From: Boletus sp. NGJ
Lineage: Eukaryota; Basidiomycota; Agaricomycetes; Boletales; Boletaceae
NCBI GenBank assembly: GCA_019096195.1
Contig: JAGTXK010000094.1
Span: 101,004-165,003 of the forward strand
Length of the DNA stretch: 64,000 bases
Direction: 5' to 3'
Position numbers and translations under genes: made by a program
Notes under the pieces: model-generated
Told to the model about the DNA's origin: nothing
The model's input: only the letters and a program-made list of their open reading frames with translations
Databases searched by the model: none
In this document: one piece after another, positions 45,620 to 55,856 of the stretch
How positions within the stretch are numbered: the stretch's first letter is position 1
Layout of the letters: every line of letters begins with the position of its first letter

Positions 45620-46490
45620 CAATATATATATGGAGATATTGTTTGAGATCTCTATTAATGTGCTCTGTTTGGCCATCTGTTTGTGGGTGATATGCTGTGG
45701 AAATCTTTTGGGATATATCAAGGAGTTTGCATAGCTCTTTGGTGAGAGTGGATATGAATTGAGGGTCTCTGTCTGAAACAAGCATAGTAGATAGTCCATG
45801 TGTACACCAAACATGGTTGCAGAATAATATAGCTAAGTCCAAAGAGGAACATATATCATAGGTAGAAATAAAAATAACTTCTTTTGAGAATTGATCTACA
45901 ATTACTCAGATAGCCATAAAAGAATGTAATTTGGATAAACCCATAATGAAATCTATGGATAGATCTTTTCAAGAGCATTTTGCTGTGGGAAGTGGTATAA
46001 GTTTTCCTGTTGGTGCTTTTTGCTTTCCCTTTATAAGGGCACACACTTGACAGCTATCTATGTATGTTTTAATGTTCTTTGTGATGCTAGGCCACGAAAA
46101 GTATTATATAAGAGTATAAATTGTTTTTGAGTGTCCACCATGACCAGTGATGGGTGAATTGTGGCATAGAGTAAGAAGACATGTATATAATGATTCAGGA
46201 ACAAAAACCTTGTTTTGTTATTTTTGAAAATTTTCATATTATGATCAAAGGTAAAGTTCAAAATGGTGTCAACACCAAGAGAAGATGATTCAACTTCTAA
46301 TTCCATTAAAAAAAATAATGGAATTAATAAAAACAGAAGGAGGTAAAACTGTAATGTTCATACTATGGTCTAATACTGTATTATCATGGTCTGGATGACA
46401 AGATAGAGCATTTGCTCTGCCATTTGACAATTCCGGTTTGTAAATAAATACATAGTTAAATTTTTAAAGAAGTGCATGCCAGTGAGCTTG

Positions 46491-47417
46491 TCAACCACTT
46501 ACAATATCTCTCATATTCATCATCTACAGCAATTACTGGAAAATTTGCCAAATTAGCTATCTCTCAACCCAGTTGAATCAATATACCACTTTGGACTTGA
46601 AACAGAGCTTGTGAACAAGGAAGGTGTCTGGTTTGCATTCAACCAGAACCTGGAGGTGTGCTTTGAGAACACAACAGCTCATCTTTGAGGATCTCAAGTG
46701 GAGGTAACTAAATATCCTGTTGAATCTCACCAACAACAAATTGATCAAGGTCTGACTGTGGAGTAGGTCATATACACAACATCCCTCCCCATCTTACATG
46801 ATGTTTCAGTGGCCAATGTTGTTAGTATCTACAACTTCATGACCAGTCCATTTGAACATGAGTTAGTTCAAAAGATAAGCCTCTTCTTTGATTGCCACCT
46901 CTATTTTCTAATGGTTTGTCACAGTCCTGGGAATGTTGCAGGATCTGTGATTGCCAGTGGAATCTCTCTGCAGAGTGCCTTACAAGTAAAGGTGCACAAA
47001 CAGCTTGGGATGACTATTTTCAGACACATCCTGCCCTCTATGAGAAGATCAAAAATAAAATGGGGGTAGTCCATGGTGTCAAGGAGGTTCAATTGGACAC
47101 TGCTGACATGGATGCAGATGGCAATGCAGATGTCCCCTTGAGTGCAGTGATCCAAAATGCACTTGGTTTGCAAAATATTAATATTGACATTCCTACTGAC
47201 ATTGACATGATCTCCCACTTTGTTGAAAGGTCAGAAAAGGGGCCAGATGATACTTTGGTTTCTGCAGGTGATAATGCAGACATCTGGACATTTATCAATT
47301 TTGACTCTGACTAGCTATGCACTCATGTATTTACAATTTCTTGCTATAACTTGGTACACCACAATTACTCAGTATGCCAGCAATGGACCCTGCATTATGC
47401 ATTACATGTTGCCATTA
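46491..47417. other. AT-rich decayed DNA of unknown origin
   Basis: Plus-strand pieces such as FLMVCHSPGNVAGSVIASG and a 140-codon frame (46892-47314) ending in an acidic DIWTFINFDSD tail look like once-coding sequence, but I recognise no family. It ends in CATTA, the left duplication of the next solo LTR. Confidence 0.35.
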
Positions 47418-48002
47418 TGTTAAGAACAGACAACTCCGATGCAACTCTGAAGGACCGGAGTTACTTGAGGGTGTTGGGATTTGGCTTCACCTTATGTGGT
47501 GCGCCCTTGCTTGAGTCTGGTGTCCCGGATTTCAGGGACGTAGGAGGATCAGAGGTTTGGACTCGATGTGGTCAAACGTCAAGTCGAGCAGAGGGTCAGA
47601 GTGAGTCGTCGAGACTTGGGCAGAGGACAGGAGAGTGTTCAGAGTTGATATTCGAACTAACTTTACAAGTGTAGTAGCGAAGGTTTATATACGATTGGAA
47701 ACGAGGTTACTAACAGAGTTCGTAAGGTGAAATGAGTAAGTAGTAGCTGAGTAAGAGGAACAGAGATGGAACCTCGTCGGAGCAGTGCTCCTAAGCAAGA
47801 CAGACACTGGATTGGAGACAGCTATGAAGTGGGATTAAGACAGGTGAGGGGGACGTAACTTTATGTACAGATGAAGAAGTAGGAATACTATATAGTGTGA
47901 GTTACAAGTCCGAAGGTGTGAGAGCGTACTCCGAGGGAGAATGCACCAGAGTTGTGGATGGAGGTCCGAAGTTGGACTTGTCGAGTTGCATGGGATATGA
48001 CA
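47418..48002 (-). mobile_element. Solo LTR, Gypsy family A (585 bp), TSD CATTA
   Basis: Inverse of the LTR at 49807-50377: begins TGTTAAGAACAGAC and ends GGATATGACA on the plus strand, with perfect duplication CATTA (47413-47417 and 48003-48007). Confidence 0.93.
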
Positions 48003-48059
48003 CATTATTGGCAACCAACACTCTGTTATGGCATTATTTTTGGCAACACAACGAGCCCT

Positions 48060-49806
48060 GTGTTATGCATTATGTTGCCTCCATACAGAAGGCTACAATA
48101 TGCCCCCTGATGGGGCAAAACCAAAGCAGAATGCTATGTTAACTGCAAATTCAACATCGCTTAGTTGAGCAACTAGAAATGGCCATTGAGAGGGATGGGA
48201 AGGGACCATATGGTAAGCTTCAGCTATATTGCAAACTACTGCCTGCATGTCTGGCAGCAGGATGGAGATTATTGTGAATGTAATCTGGAAAGTGTTATAG
48301 TGGGTAAAAAACAGGTCTGGGTTGACCTGTGAGTTTGGAGATGAAACCAAGGTATTCTTGGGCTTGTGGAGAAATGACAGGTTTTGTACCAGGCAAAACT
48401 TGACTGGCTTGCCCAGCTTGGAGATCAGTGATAGCAGCACTGTTTGAAAGGGGCCCATCAAAAATTCAATAATGTGTCAATTAAAGAGGCCAATATAGCA
48501 GCCCTTAGAAAATTCTTCACTGATTATCTCATCAAATATCTCTTTGTACTCTTCAATAGAAGGGCTATTACAAGGTGTTTATGAATAGATTAGATTAGGC
48601 AGGCCTGATCAAAAGCTGAATCATAGGCCATCAGATATAGATGGGTATTTACTCAGAAGACTCATGCTGGTAAGGCATTGCTTCTATGCATCAGGATTAT
48701 ATAGAGGGAGAGCTTTAACTCTTCTGTGCCTTATGGCAAGTTTGGGCTCCATGGTCTGGACCTCCACATCCCAAACATATGTGAAGGGAGGTCCTATGTG
48801 TGGTTTAGCAGCCAAGGGGGTGCTGCCAGTTAGTGCATATGACCAGGCCCTTCAGGTTGATGAGACACCCCTCTAAGTTGCACTAGCATCAAGCCAGTGT
48901 TCCATCCCAGAATTCTTTTGAGTGACAATGGTTGACTCCATGTAGAAAGCAGCCAAGGCATTGGGGGCAGACTGAGAGAGGACCACAGCTTTTTGATCAT
49001 TTGCAAAATGTGCATAACAGAGAATAGGTTTTTGAAGAGAATTGACCTTCCAGTTTGCCAGGTTCTCAGGAGGCACCTGGGGAGATGGAGCACGATTTTT
49101 GTGGTTGATGAAAGTTGTGCTGGTCATTTTGTGAGGAGCAAAAGGCAGAGCTGCACTAGGACCTACTTAATAAAGGTTTAGCTTGGGTGATTAGTTCCTC
49201 CATCTGCAGGTTTGCCTGTCAGATGGCACAACATAGGTTGGATTTGGGTCAATGCATTGTGTGCATGTGAGTGTGCAATTTTCACAATGGCAGTGATGCA
49301 TTTCATGGCAGCAGCAAATTTGGTAAAATATTTTCCATGCCAGTGGTTGTATAATTGGTGGGGATGTAGTCTGTGGCAGCAATCAGTCATATGGTGATCA
49401 ATGCAGAGGATTGCAAGGAGTTCGAGTTTGAAAGTGGGTTAGCATTTGAAACAGATGATTATTATTTTTCCTCACCTTGGACTTCATTTGCTGGTTGTTG
49501 TTGGCTTGAATCTTGAATGTGATGTCTTGCATGAGGTCATGTTGATGATGGAGATATCATATCCATTGCCTACTTGAGTTTGTCATGCCAGTCTCCATGG
49601 ACTCAAGCTGCATACATAAGGACAATTTTGTTATACAAAGGGTTTTTCTGCATTGAGTGGATTTCAATTCACCAGAAAAAGGTAGCCAATGCATTGAGGT
49701 TCTCTGCTGGCCAGTTTACTTTCTTAACATAGACAAGAAAGTTGTTATTAGCCTGGAGAAAGCTCTCAAAGGATAGTTCCTGATCTGCCAATGCATTCCT
49801 GGAAGC
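48060..49806 (-). pseudogene. DIRS/Ngaro-type gag/RT fragment, second copy, decayed
   Basis: The minus strand reads gag-like [17 protein letters not shown] and [13 protein letters not shown] at about 49800-49680, a Cys-rich part, and then RT blocks LISKLGKPVKFCLVQNLSF, ILLPDMQAVVCNIAEAYHM, SHPSQWPFLVAQLSD and CFGFAPSGGIL down to about 48093. These match the fingers/palm of the DIRS-type RT seen at 36963. Many stops; no recombinase part is present. Its right end is cut by the 5' LTR of Gypsy A. Confidence 0.6.
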
Positions 49807-50377
49807 TGTCATATCCTGTGTAATTCGACGAGTCCAACTCCAGCACTCTGTCCATAACTCCAGTGCATTCTCCCTTGGAGTACGTCCTCATACCCTTGGA
49901 CTTGTAACACTCTTACTATAGTATTCATACTTCTCCTTTCGTACATAACCTATGCTTCTTCATCTGTCCTAGTCCCACCTTATAGTTGTCTCTGACCCAG
50001 TGTCTGTCTCACTTAGGAGCACTGCTCCAGTGAGGTTTCATCTCTGTTCCATTACTCATTACACCTTACGAACTCCGTTACTAATACCTTCATTCTGATT
50101 GTATATAAACCCTCTGTACTACTCCTGTAAAGTCAGTTCAAATATCAACTCTGAACACCACTCCTGTCCCCTGTCCAAGTCTCGACGACTCACTCTGACC
50201 CTCTGCTCGACTTGATGTTTGACCACGTCAAGTCTAAAACCTCTGATCTTACTACGTCCTTGAAATCTGGGACATCGGACTCGAGCAAGGGCGCACCACA
50301 TAAGGTGAAGCCAAGTCCCAACACCCTCAAGTAACTCTGGTCCTTCAGAGTTGCATTGGAGTTGTCCATTCTTAACA
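49807..50377 (+). repeat. 5' LTR of Gypsy A (571 bp)
   Basis: Starts TGTCATATCCTGTG and ends TCCATTCTTAACA (TG...CA). A copy of its beginning recurs at 63710 as the 3' LTR, and an inverted solo copy lies at 47418-48002. Confidence 0.92.
50102..50145 (+). promoter_or_regulatory. LTR promoter (TATA box) and self-priming R segment of Gypsy A
   Basis: TATATAAA at 50102-50109 lies 33 nt before AGTTCAAATAT (50135-50145), the expected transcript start. That 11-mer is exactly complementary to the PBS at 50380-50390, as in Tf1/sushi elements, where the RNA 5' end primes its own reverse transcription. Confidence 0.7.
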
Positions 50378-50379
50378 GT

Positions 50380-50390
50380 ATATTTGAACT
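50380..50390 (+). other. Primer-binding site of Gypsy A (self-priming)
   Basis: ATATTTGAACT, two bases after the 5' LTR, is the reverse complement of AGTTCAAATAT within the LTR. Confidence 0.65.
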
Positions 50391-50586
50391 CCCACTTGCA
50401 ACGAGTCTCTTACATTATGGCTACATGCACCACTAGATCCCAGACTCGCACCATCAGCGTAAACCCCTCTGCATCCCCACATTACAACCTGTTGAGCACA
50501 TTTGTTAGCAGTTGGCAAGGCCCAGAACTCGTCAACCAGTTCCAAAGCTTCTCTGCTCAACAAACCCCCACCTCCACCTCACAGTT

Positions 50587-51777
50587 ATGACCTCTCCCAG
50601 AGTGCACATCGTCAAGCTACCTACTGACGATAACTCCACCATCTCCTGGCTCTCAAGCCAGCACTCAAATCAAAGAGTGCAGGCTGCCCTCTTCCCAAAT
50701 GATGACATCCCGGACTTCTCTGGAGATGACCTATTGAATGATGATCCTGACTTTCCCAACAACGACACTCCCTCTGACTCTGACAGCGAGCACGTCCTGC
50801 AAGACACTCTCACACTGCTCACCGATGCCATCAAAGGCCTTGCTCGCTCCACATGTTGTCCCTCCGACCACACCCCACACACTAAGGTCTGGGAACCAGA
50901 CCAGTTTGACAGGACTGAGCCCTGCAAACTCTGGGTCTTTCTGGTTCAGTGCGAACTCAACTTCCAAGACTGCCCAAAGGCTTTCAGGACGGACCGCGCC
51001 AAAGTCACCTTTGCACAGTCCTATCTAAAGGGCATGGCTCTGGAGTGGTTTGAACTGGACCTCCTCCAGATGGAAGATCCCACTTTCTATCCACTCTGGA
51101 TGGACAACTTCAAAGAGTTCGTCCTAGAACTCCAGACCAACTTTGGTCTGCACGACCCCGTCAGAGATGCAGAGCACCAGCTCGACCACTTGTTGATGAA
51201 GGATACTCAACACATCAACAAGTATGTGGTCAAGTTCAACTGGATCGCTTTGCAAGTCCATGGTTATGGAGAAGGTGCCCTCCGACACCACTTCTACAAC
51301 GGTCTGCTGGACTGCATCAAAGATGAGATATTGCAGGTTGGGAAACCCCTGACGCTCTCCAAACTCCGAAACCTCACACACACTATCAACACATGCTATT
51401 GGGAGCGCAAGTCGGAAGTCAGCAGGCAGACTAAAGTGTCAACCCCATCCTCCACTCTGAAACCATCCACCCCCACTGCATCATCCTCCCCATGCCCCTC
51501 CGGTAGCACCAAGGACTCCAAGGAGTCCAAAGGCAAAGGAGCTACCACCTCCGCCCATCCAAAGCCGGACTTGTCATCCAAATTAGGGAAAGATGGCAAG
51601 CTCACCATGGATGAGAGAAAGCGCAGGTTCGACAACAAGCTCTGCATGTTCTGTGGCCAAGCTGGTCACATGGCAAAGGACTGTCCGAAGTCAACCTCCA
51701 GCACATCCAAGGGTCGCGCCGCAACCACAACTCCAGAAACCAAACCAGAGGTCTCCACCTCAGAGGCAAAAAAATAA
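50587..51777 (+). CDS. Gypsy A Gag with CCHC zinc knuckle
   Basis: An uninterrupted frame of 396 codons starting MTSPRVHIVKLPTD. It has the retrotransposon gag core (FDRTEPCKLWVFLVQCELNF, then ALEWFELDLLQMEDP and LRHHFYNGLLDCIKDE), a Ser/Thr/Pro-rich linker, and a CCHC knuckle (CMFCGQAGHMAKDC) near the C-terminus. It packages element RNA into virus-like particles. Gag is the only undamaged frame of this element; pol, in the same phase, is broken. A short frame from 50418 (MATCTTRSQTRTISVNP) lies in the leader and is probably not used. Confidence 0.85.
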   Translation: MTSPRVHIVKLPTDDNSTISWLSSQHSNQRVQAALFPNDDIPDFSGDDLLNDDPDFPNNDTPSDSDSEHVLQDTLTLLTDAIKGLARSTCCPSDHTPHTKVWEPDQFDRTEPCKLWVFLVQCELNFQDCPKAFRTDRAKVTFAQSYLKGMALEWFELDLLQMEDPTFYPLWMDNFKEFVLELQTNFGLHDPVRDAEHQLDHLLMKDTQHINKYVVKFNWIALQVHGYGEGALRHHFYNGLLDCIKDEILQVGKPLTLSKLRNLTHTINTCYWERKSEVSRQTKVSTPSSTLKPSTPTASSSPCPSGSTKDSKESKGKGATTSAHPKPDLSSKLGKDGKLTMDERKRRFDNKLCMFCGQAGHMAKDCPKSTSSTSKGRAATTTPETKPEVSTSEAKK

Positions 51778-51789
51778 TCCGCAACCTTC

Positions 51790-54700
51790 ATGACTCCACA
51801 CAGACTGGAGGTTGCGTTGAACCCACATGTGCAGCTAAGGAGATTTGCCTCAATGCATCTGCTCTTTCTGACCCCAAATTCCCTCATGCCCCCTGTCTCC
51901 TTAGTCTCCTACCCCATTCCGCCCTTCTCCACGCTTGTAGATTCAGGCTCCTCCAATTGTTTCATAGATACTTCTTTCATAAATAAAAATAAACTTTCAA
52001 CCTACCCGTCCCTCCACTCCAACTCCGTCTCTTCAATGGAACTACCAATAGCATGATCACCTGAGCCATCAACCTCTCAGTCCGTTTCGCAATCAGTGAC
52101 ATCACCCCAATGACTTTCTATGTCACTCCACTGGATTCTGCCTGCTCCATTGTCCTAGGACACAACTGGCTCACCCACCACAATCCATTGATTGATTGGG
52201 TCATGAGCAGTATCACATTCTGTTCATCCGAGCAGCATTTACCAGCAACCCCAAGCTCCCCTCTGCAGCCTCCGAAATCCCTTCCTCTGGCTGACACCCC
52301 ACCTGATTCACTGCATTTCTCTGACTGCAAAGCTCTGCCCATAGCGCTTATTAGTGCACCAGCGCTCGCACTAGCCTGTTGCCTTGAGGGCTCTGTTCAA
52401 TTCAGCTTGCAACTCCGTCCCCAGGAGAACGATCTCTGCTCTGCTTCCATCACTTCCCCCAGAACCAGTTGATCTTTCCGGTGTTCCTCCAGAATGCCAC
52501 GATTTCCCTGATGTCTTTAGCAAGAGCAAAGCCTTCCAGCTTACTCCACACTGGGAACATGATCTGAAGATCGACCTGGAGGATGGAGCCTCTCCTCCCT
52601 TGGGAACTACCTACTCCCTTTCCACCTCTGAACTCAGCTCTCTCCATGCTTTCCTCGATGAGCACTTAGCCATGGGCTTCATCAGATCCTCTTCCTCCAC
52701 CCACACCGTCCCAGTCCTCTTCATCCGCAAGAAGAACGGTTCACTCCGCCTTTGCATCGACTTCCGAGGGCTCAATAAGATCATAAAGAAAGACTGCTAC
52801 CCACTCCCCCATATCTCCAACCTCCTAGATGCTCTGAGCCATGCAAAGATTTACACCAAGATCAATCTCCGGCATGCCTACCATTTGGTTCACATTGCTG
52901 ATGGAGACAAATGGAAAACATCTTTCTGAATGTGCTATGGCTCTTATGAGTGGCTGGTAATGCCTCTCAGCCTTACCAACACCCCTGCGGCTTTCCAATT
53001 GTTCGTCAATACCATTTTCGCAGATCTTCTCAATGTTAGTGTGATTGTCTACCTGGACGACATCCTGATCTTCTCTGCAGATAAAACCGCTCACAGAGAA
53101 CATGTCCGGGAAGTTCTCTGATGACTCCACAAACATGGCCTATATGCAAAACCCAAGAAATGTGAATGGTCCACCAACACTACGGAGTATCTTGGCTACA
53201 TTATCACACCCTCTGGCCTTATGATGTCTTCGGACAAAGTCAAAGCCGTGCAGGACTGGCTGGAACCTCGTAAAGTCAAGGACATCCAATCCTTCCTCGG
53301 ATTTGCCAACTTCTACTGGCATTTCATCACCAATTACTCCGATATCGTCATTCTGCTAACCTGGTTGACCCACAAGGATATTCCTTGGGTCTTCGGAGAT
53401 GACTGCTGATCCACCTTCCTTTCACTAAAGGAAGCCTTCACTACCACTCCCATCCTCACCCATTGGGCTCCTGATGCTCTGATGATCATAGAAACTGACA
53501 CCTCCAACTATGCCATTGCCAGGATTCTTTCCATCCATTGTCTGGATGAAGAACTCCGGCCTGTCACCTTCTTTTCATGGATGCTCACCGCTCTAGAGCT
53601 CAACTACGACACTCATGATAAGGAGCTTCTCGCCATCCACGAGTCTTTCCAGGGCTTGGCAGCACTATCTCGAACGCTCCAGCACCCCGATCGATGTCAT
53701 CACTGACCACAAGAACCTGGAATACTTTGCCACCTCAAAACTCCTGACCCGCCAGCAAGCCCAGTGGTTGGAGTTCCTCTCCCAATTCCACATGATCGTC
53801 TGCTTTCGCCCTGGACGACTTGGCGCAAAACCTGATGCCCTTACTAGACGCTGGGACATCTATCCCAAAAAGGGGGATAAGGACTACGCTCATGTCAATC
53901 CACATAATTCCCGCCCCATTTTTACACAGGAATCAGCTCGCTTCTTCCCTCCACGCTACTTATCTTGCAGCTCTGGTACTCCGGGCTAGCACCCTGTTTG
54001 ATATAGAGCAACTCCACAGCGACATCCTATCTGCACTCCCTTCCAACCCACTTGCTGAAACTACATATGTTCCCTCCCAATCCAGACTCATGCTGGTCAG
54101 TCGACAAAGACGGCTTCCTCCGTCTCGACAAGCGCATCTATGTCCCCAATGCCAATGACCTCTGACTCTGAGTCCTCTGGTACAAACACAACCATCCCCT
54201 CTCTGGACATTTCAGCCAAAATCGGACATTGGAACTTGTATGCCGCGAATACACCTGGCCAAGGATAAGAACGTTTGTCAAAGAGTACGTCTCCTCCTGC
54301 ACCACTTGCATCTGCACAAAGGTTCCAAGACACCAACCCTCTGGGTTGTTGAAACAACTCCCCATCCCAGAGAGGCCATGGAATTCCATCTCTATGGATT
54401 TCATCAAGCAACTCCCCTCATCCTCTGGATTTACTGCTATCCTTGTCATTGTGGACCAATTATCCAAACAGTGCATCTTCATCCTAATGTATGACATGGT
54501 AACATCCCCAGACTTGGCAAAACTATTCCTACTCCATGTCTTTTCTAAGCACGGAGTTCCCTCTCACATCACCTCCGATCGAGGTTTGGAATTCGTCTCT
54601 CATTTCTTCCGCTCGCTTGGGAAAGCTCTCAACATCCACCTCCACTTCACCTCCGGTTACCACCCCAAAGGAGATGGTCAGACAGAACAGATGAACCAGA

Positions 54701-55473
54701 TGCTCAAACAGTACCTCCACGTGTATTGCAACTACCAGCAAGACAACTGGTCCGAACTCCTTCCGTTAGCAGAGTTCGCATACAACAATGCTCCGAGTGC
54801 TACTACTGGTGTCTTCCCGTTCTTCACCAATAAAGGCTACCATCCCAACATTACTGTACATCCCGAGTGCAACCTCACCTCCACTAAAGCCCACAAATAT
54901 TCCATAGACCTTGATTCCCTCCATGACTACCTCTGTGAAGAAATGGCTGCCACCCAAAAGCATTACCAAGGACCTACAGATGCTAGGCGATCTCCGGCAC
55001 CAGACTTCAAAGTCAGTGACCCAGTCTTCATGAAAGCCAAGTACTTCCGCTCCACTAGGCCTTCAAAGAAACTCTCCGAGAAGAATCTAGGGCCTTATTC
55101 AATCATCGCACAGGCAGGCTCTCACTCCTTCACACTTCAACTCCCCAAGTCAATGAAGTCCATTCATCCGGTCTTTCATGTCTCACAATTAGAACCCTCC
55201 ATACCCAACACCATACCTAACCAGGTACAATCTCTGCCACCTCCGGTTGAAGTAGATGGAGAACCAGAGTATGAAGTTTCAGAGATCCTCAACTTGAAGA
55301 TAGACCGACGTCGCCGGAACTGCAAACTCCTATACCTCGTCTGTTGGTCAGGATATGAAGGAACAGACGAAGAAACCTCATGGCTTCTAGCCACTGAACT
55401 TGGTCATGCTTCCGAACTTGTCCACGACTATCACACTCGCTACCCAGACAAACTCAGATCTCACTTCACATGA
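51790..55473 (+). pseudogene. Gypsy A Pol (PR-RT-RH-IN-chromodomain), broken by stops and frameshifts
   Basis: Order: protease (TLVDSGSSNCFID), RT (GSLRLCIDFRGLNKI, then KINLRHAYHL with Asn at the first catalytic Asp, and [12 protein letters not shown]), RNase H (MIIETDTSNYAIARIL and TDHKNLEYF), HHCC zinc region and integrase (ISMDFIKQLP, HITSDRGLEFVSHF, YHPKGDGQTEQMNQ), and a C-terminal chromodomain (YLVCWSGYEGTDEETSWL). Stops at 52927, 53119, 53122 and 53407 and short phase changes at about 52110 and 53660 disable it. The integrase-chromodomain part from 54229 is continuous. Most stops are CGA->TGA. Confidence 0.88.
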
Positions 55474-55485
55474 CTGGACACAAAC

Positions 55486-55845
55486 TGAAAGGAAAAGACC
55501 TCGATGTCACACGGGACGCGAAGGGCGTAATCCGAGCGAGAGAAGAGGAATTCCAAGACTAGCTAATACAAGTGTTGCTACGCTACTTATATACTAGCTA
55601 CTTGTGAGCACGGACCAGCTTAGGGCTGGTCGTAGAAACTACTAGAATGTTCTCTATGACGTAGAGTGACGTAGTGGGGTTTAGCCTGTTCTATGGGTAT
55701 AGGGTTGTGACGTAGGCTGACTAATGTGTGACGTATGGTCTAGACGTAAGGTCTAGGTATAATGGTAACTACGTAAGGCGTTCGTGGGATTGTCTGAGTG
55801 TTAGCTAACTACGTAAATAATGGGAAAAACGTCCAATTCGTATCA
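55486..55845 (-). repeat. 3' LTR of Gypsy C (360 bp)
   Basis: On the minus strand begins TGATACGAATTGGACG and ends CTTTTCCTTTCA. Next to it (55846-55859) the minus strand is AAAAAGGGGGTAA, the polypurine tract. Confidence 0.94.
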
Positions 55846-55856
55846 TTACCCCCTTT

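Larger units (their letters stand above)
42724..46490 (-). mobile_element. Gypsy family B retrotransposon, 5'-truncated, with nested mariner
   Basis: In minus-strand order it has RNase H remnant, integrase, chromodomain, polypurine tract and 3' LTR (43230-42724). A mariner copy (43541-45099) is inserted in TA between the integrase and the chromodomain. The gag, protease and 5' LTR are missing. Confidence 0.85.
43380..46490 (-). pseudogene. Gypsy B pol remnant: RNase H, integrase, chromodomain
   Basis: From high to low coordinates the minus strand shows RNase H tail (FNYVFIYKPELSNGRANAL, about 46460-46400), integrase (FVTKELCKLLDISQK-like block, MLVSDRDPQFIS with the catalytic Asp kept, then TAYHPQTDGQTEHINRDLKQY), and the C-terminal VGPYEIIKVLSN domain. 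After the mariner insertion comes a chromodomain, EYLVHWSGYNETNQTWES. Several stops and a 34-bp T tract (45586-45619) interrupt it. Confidence 0.8.
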
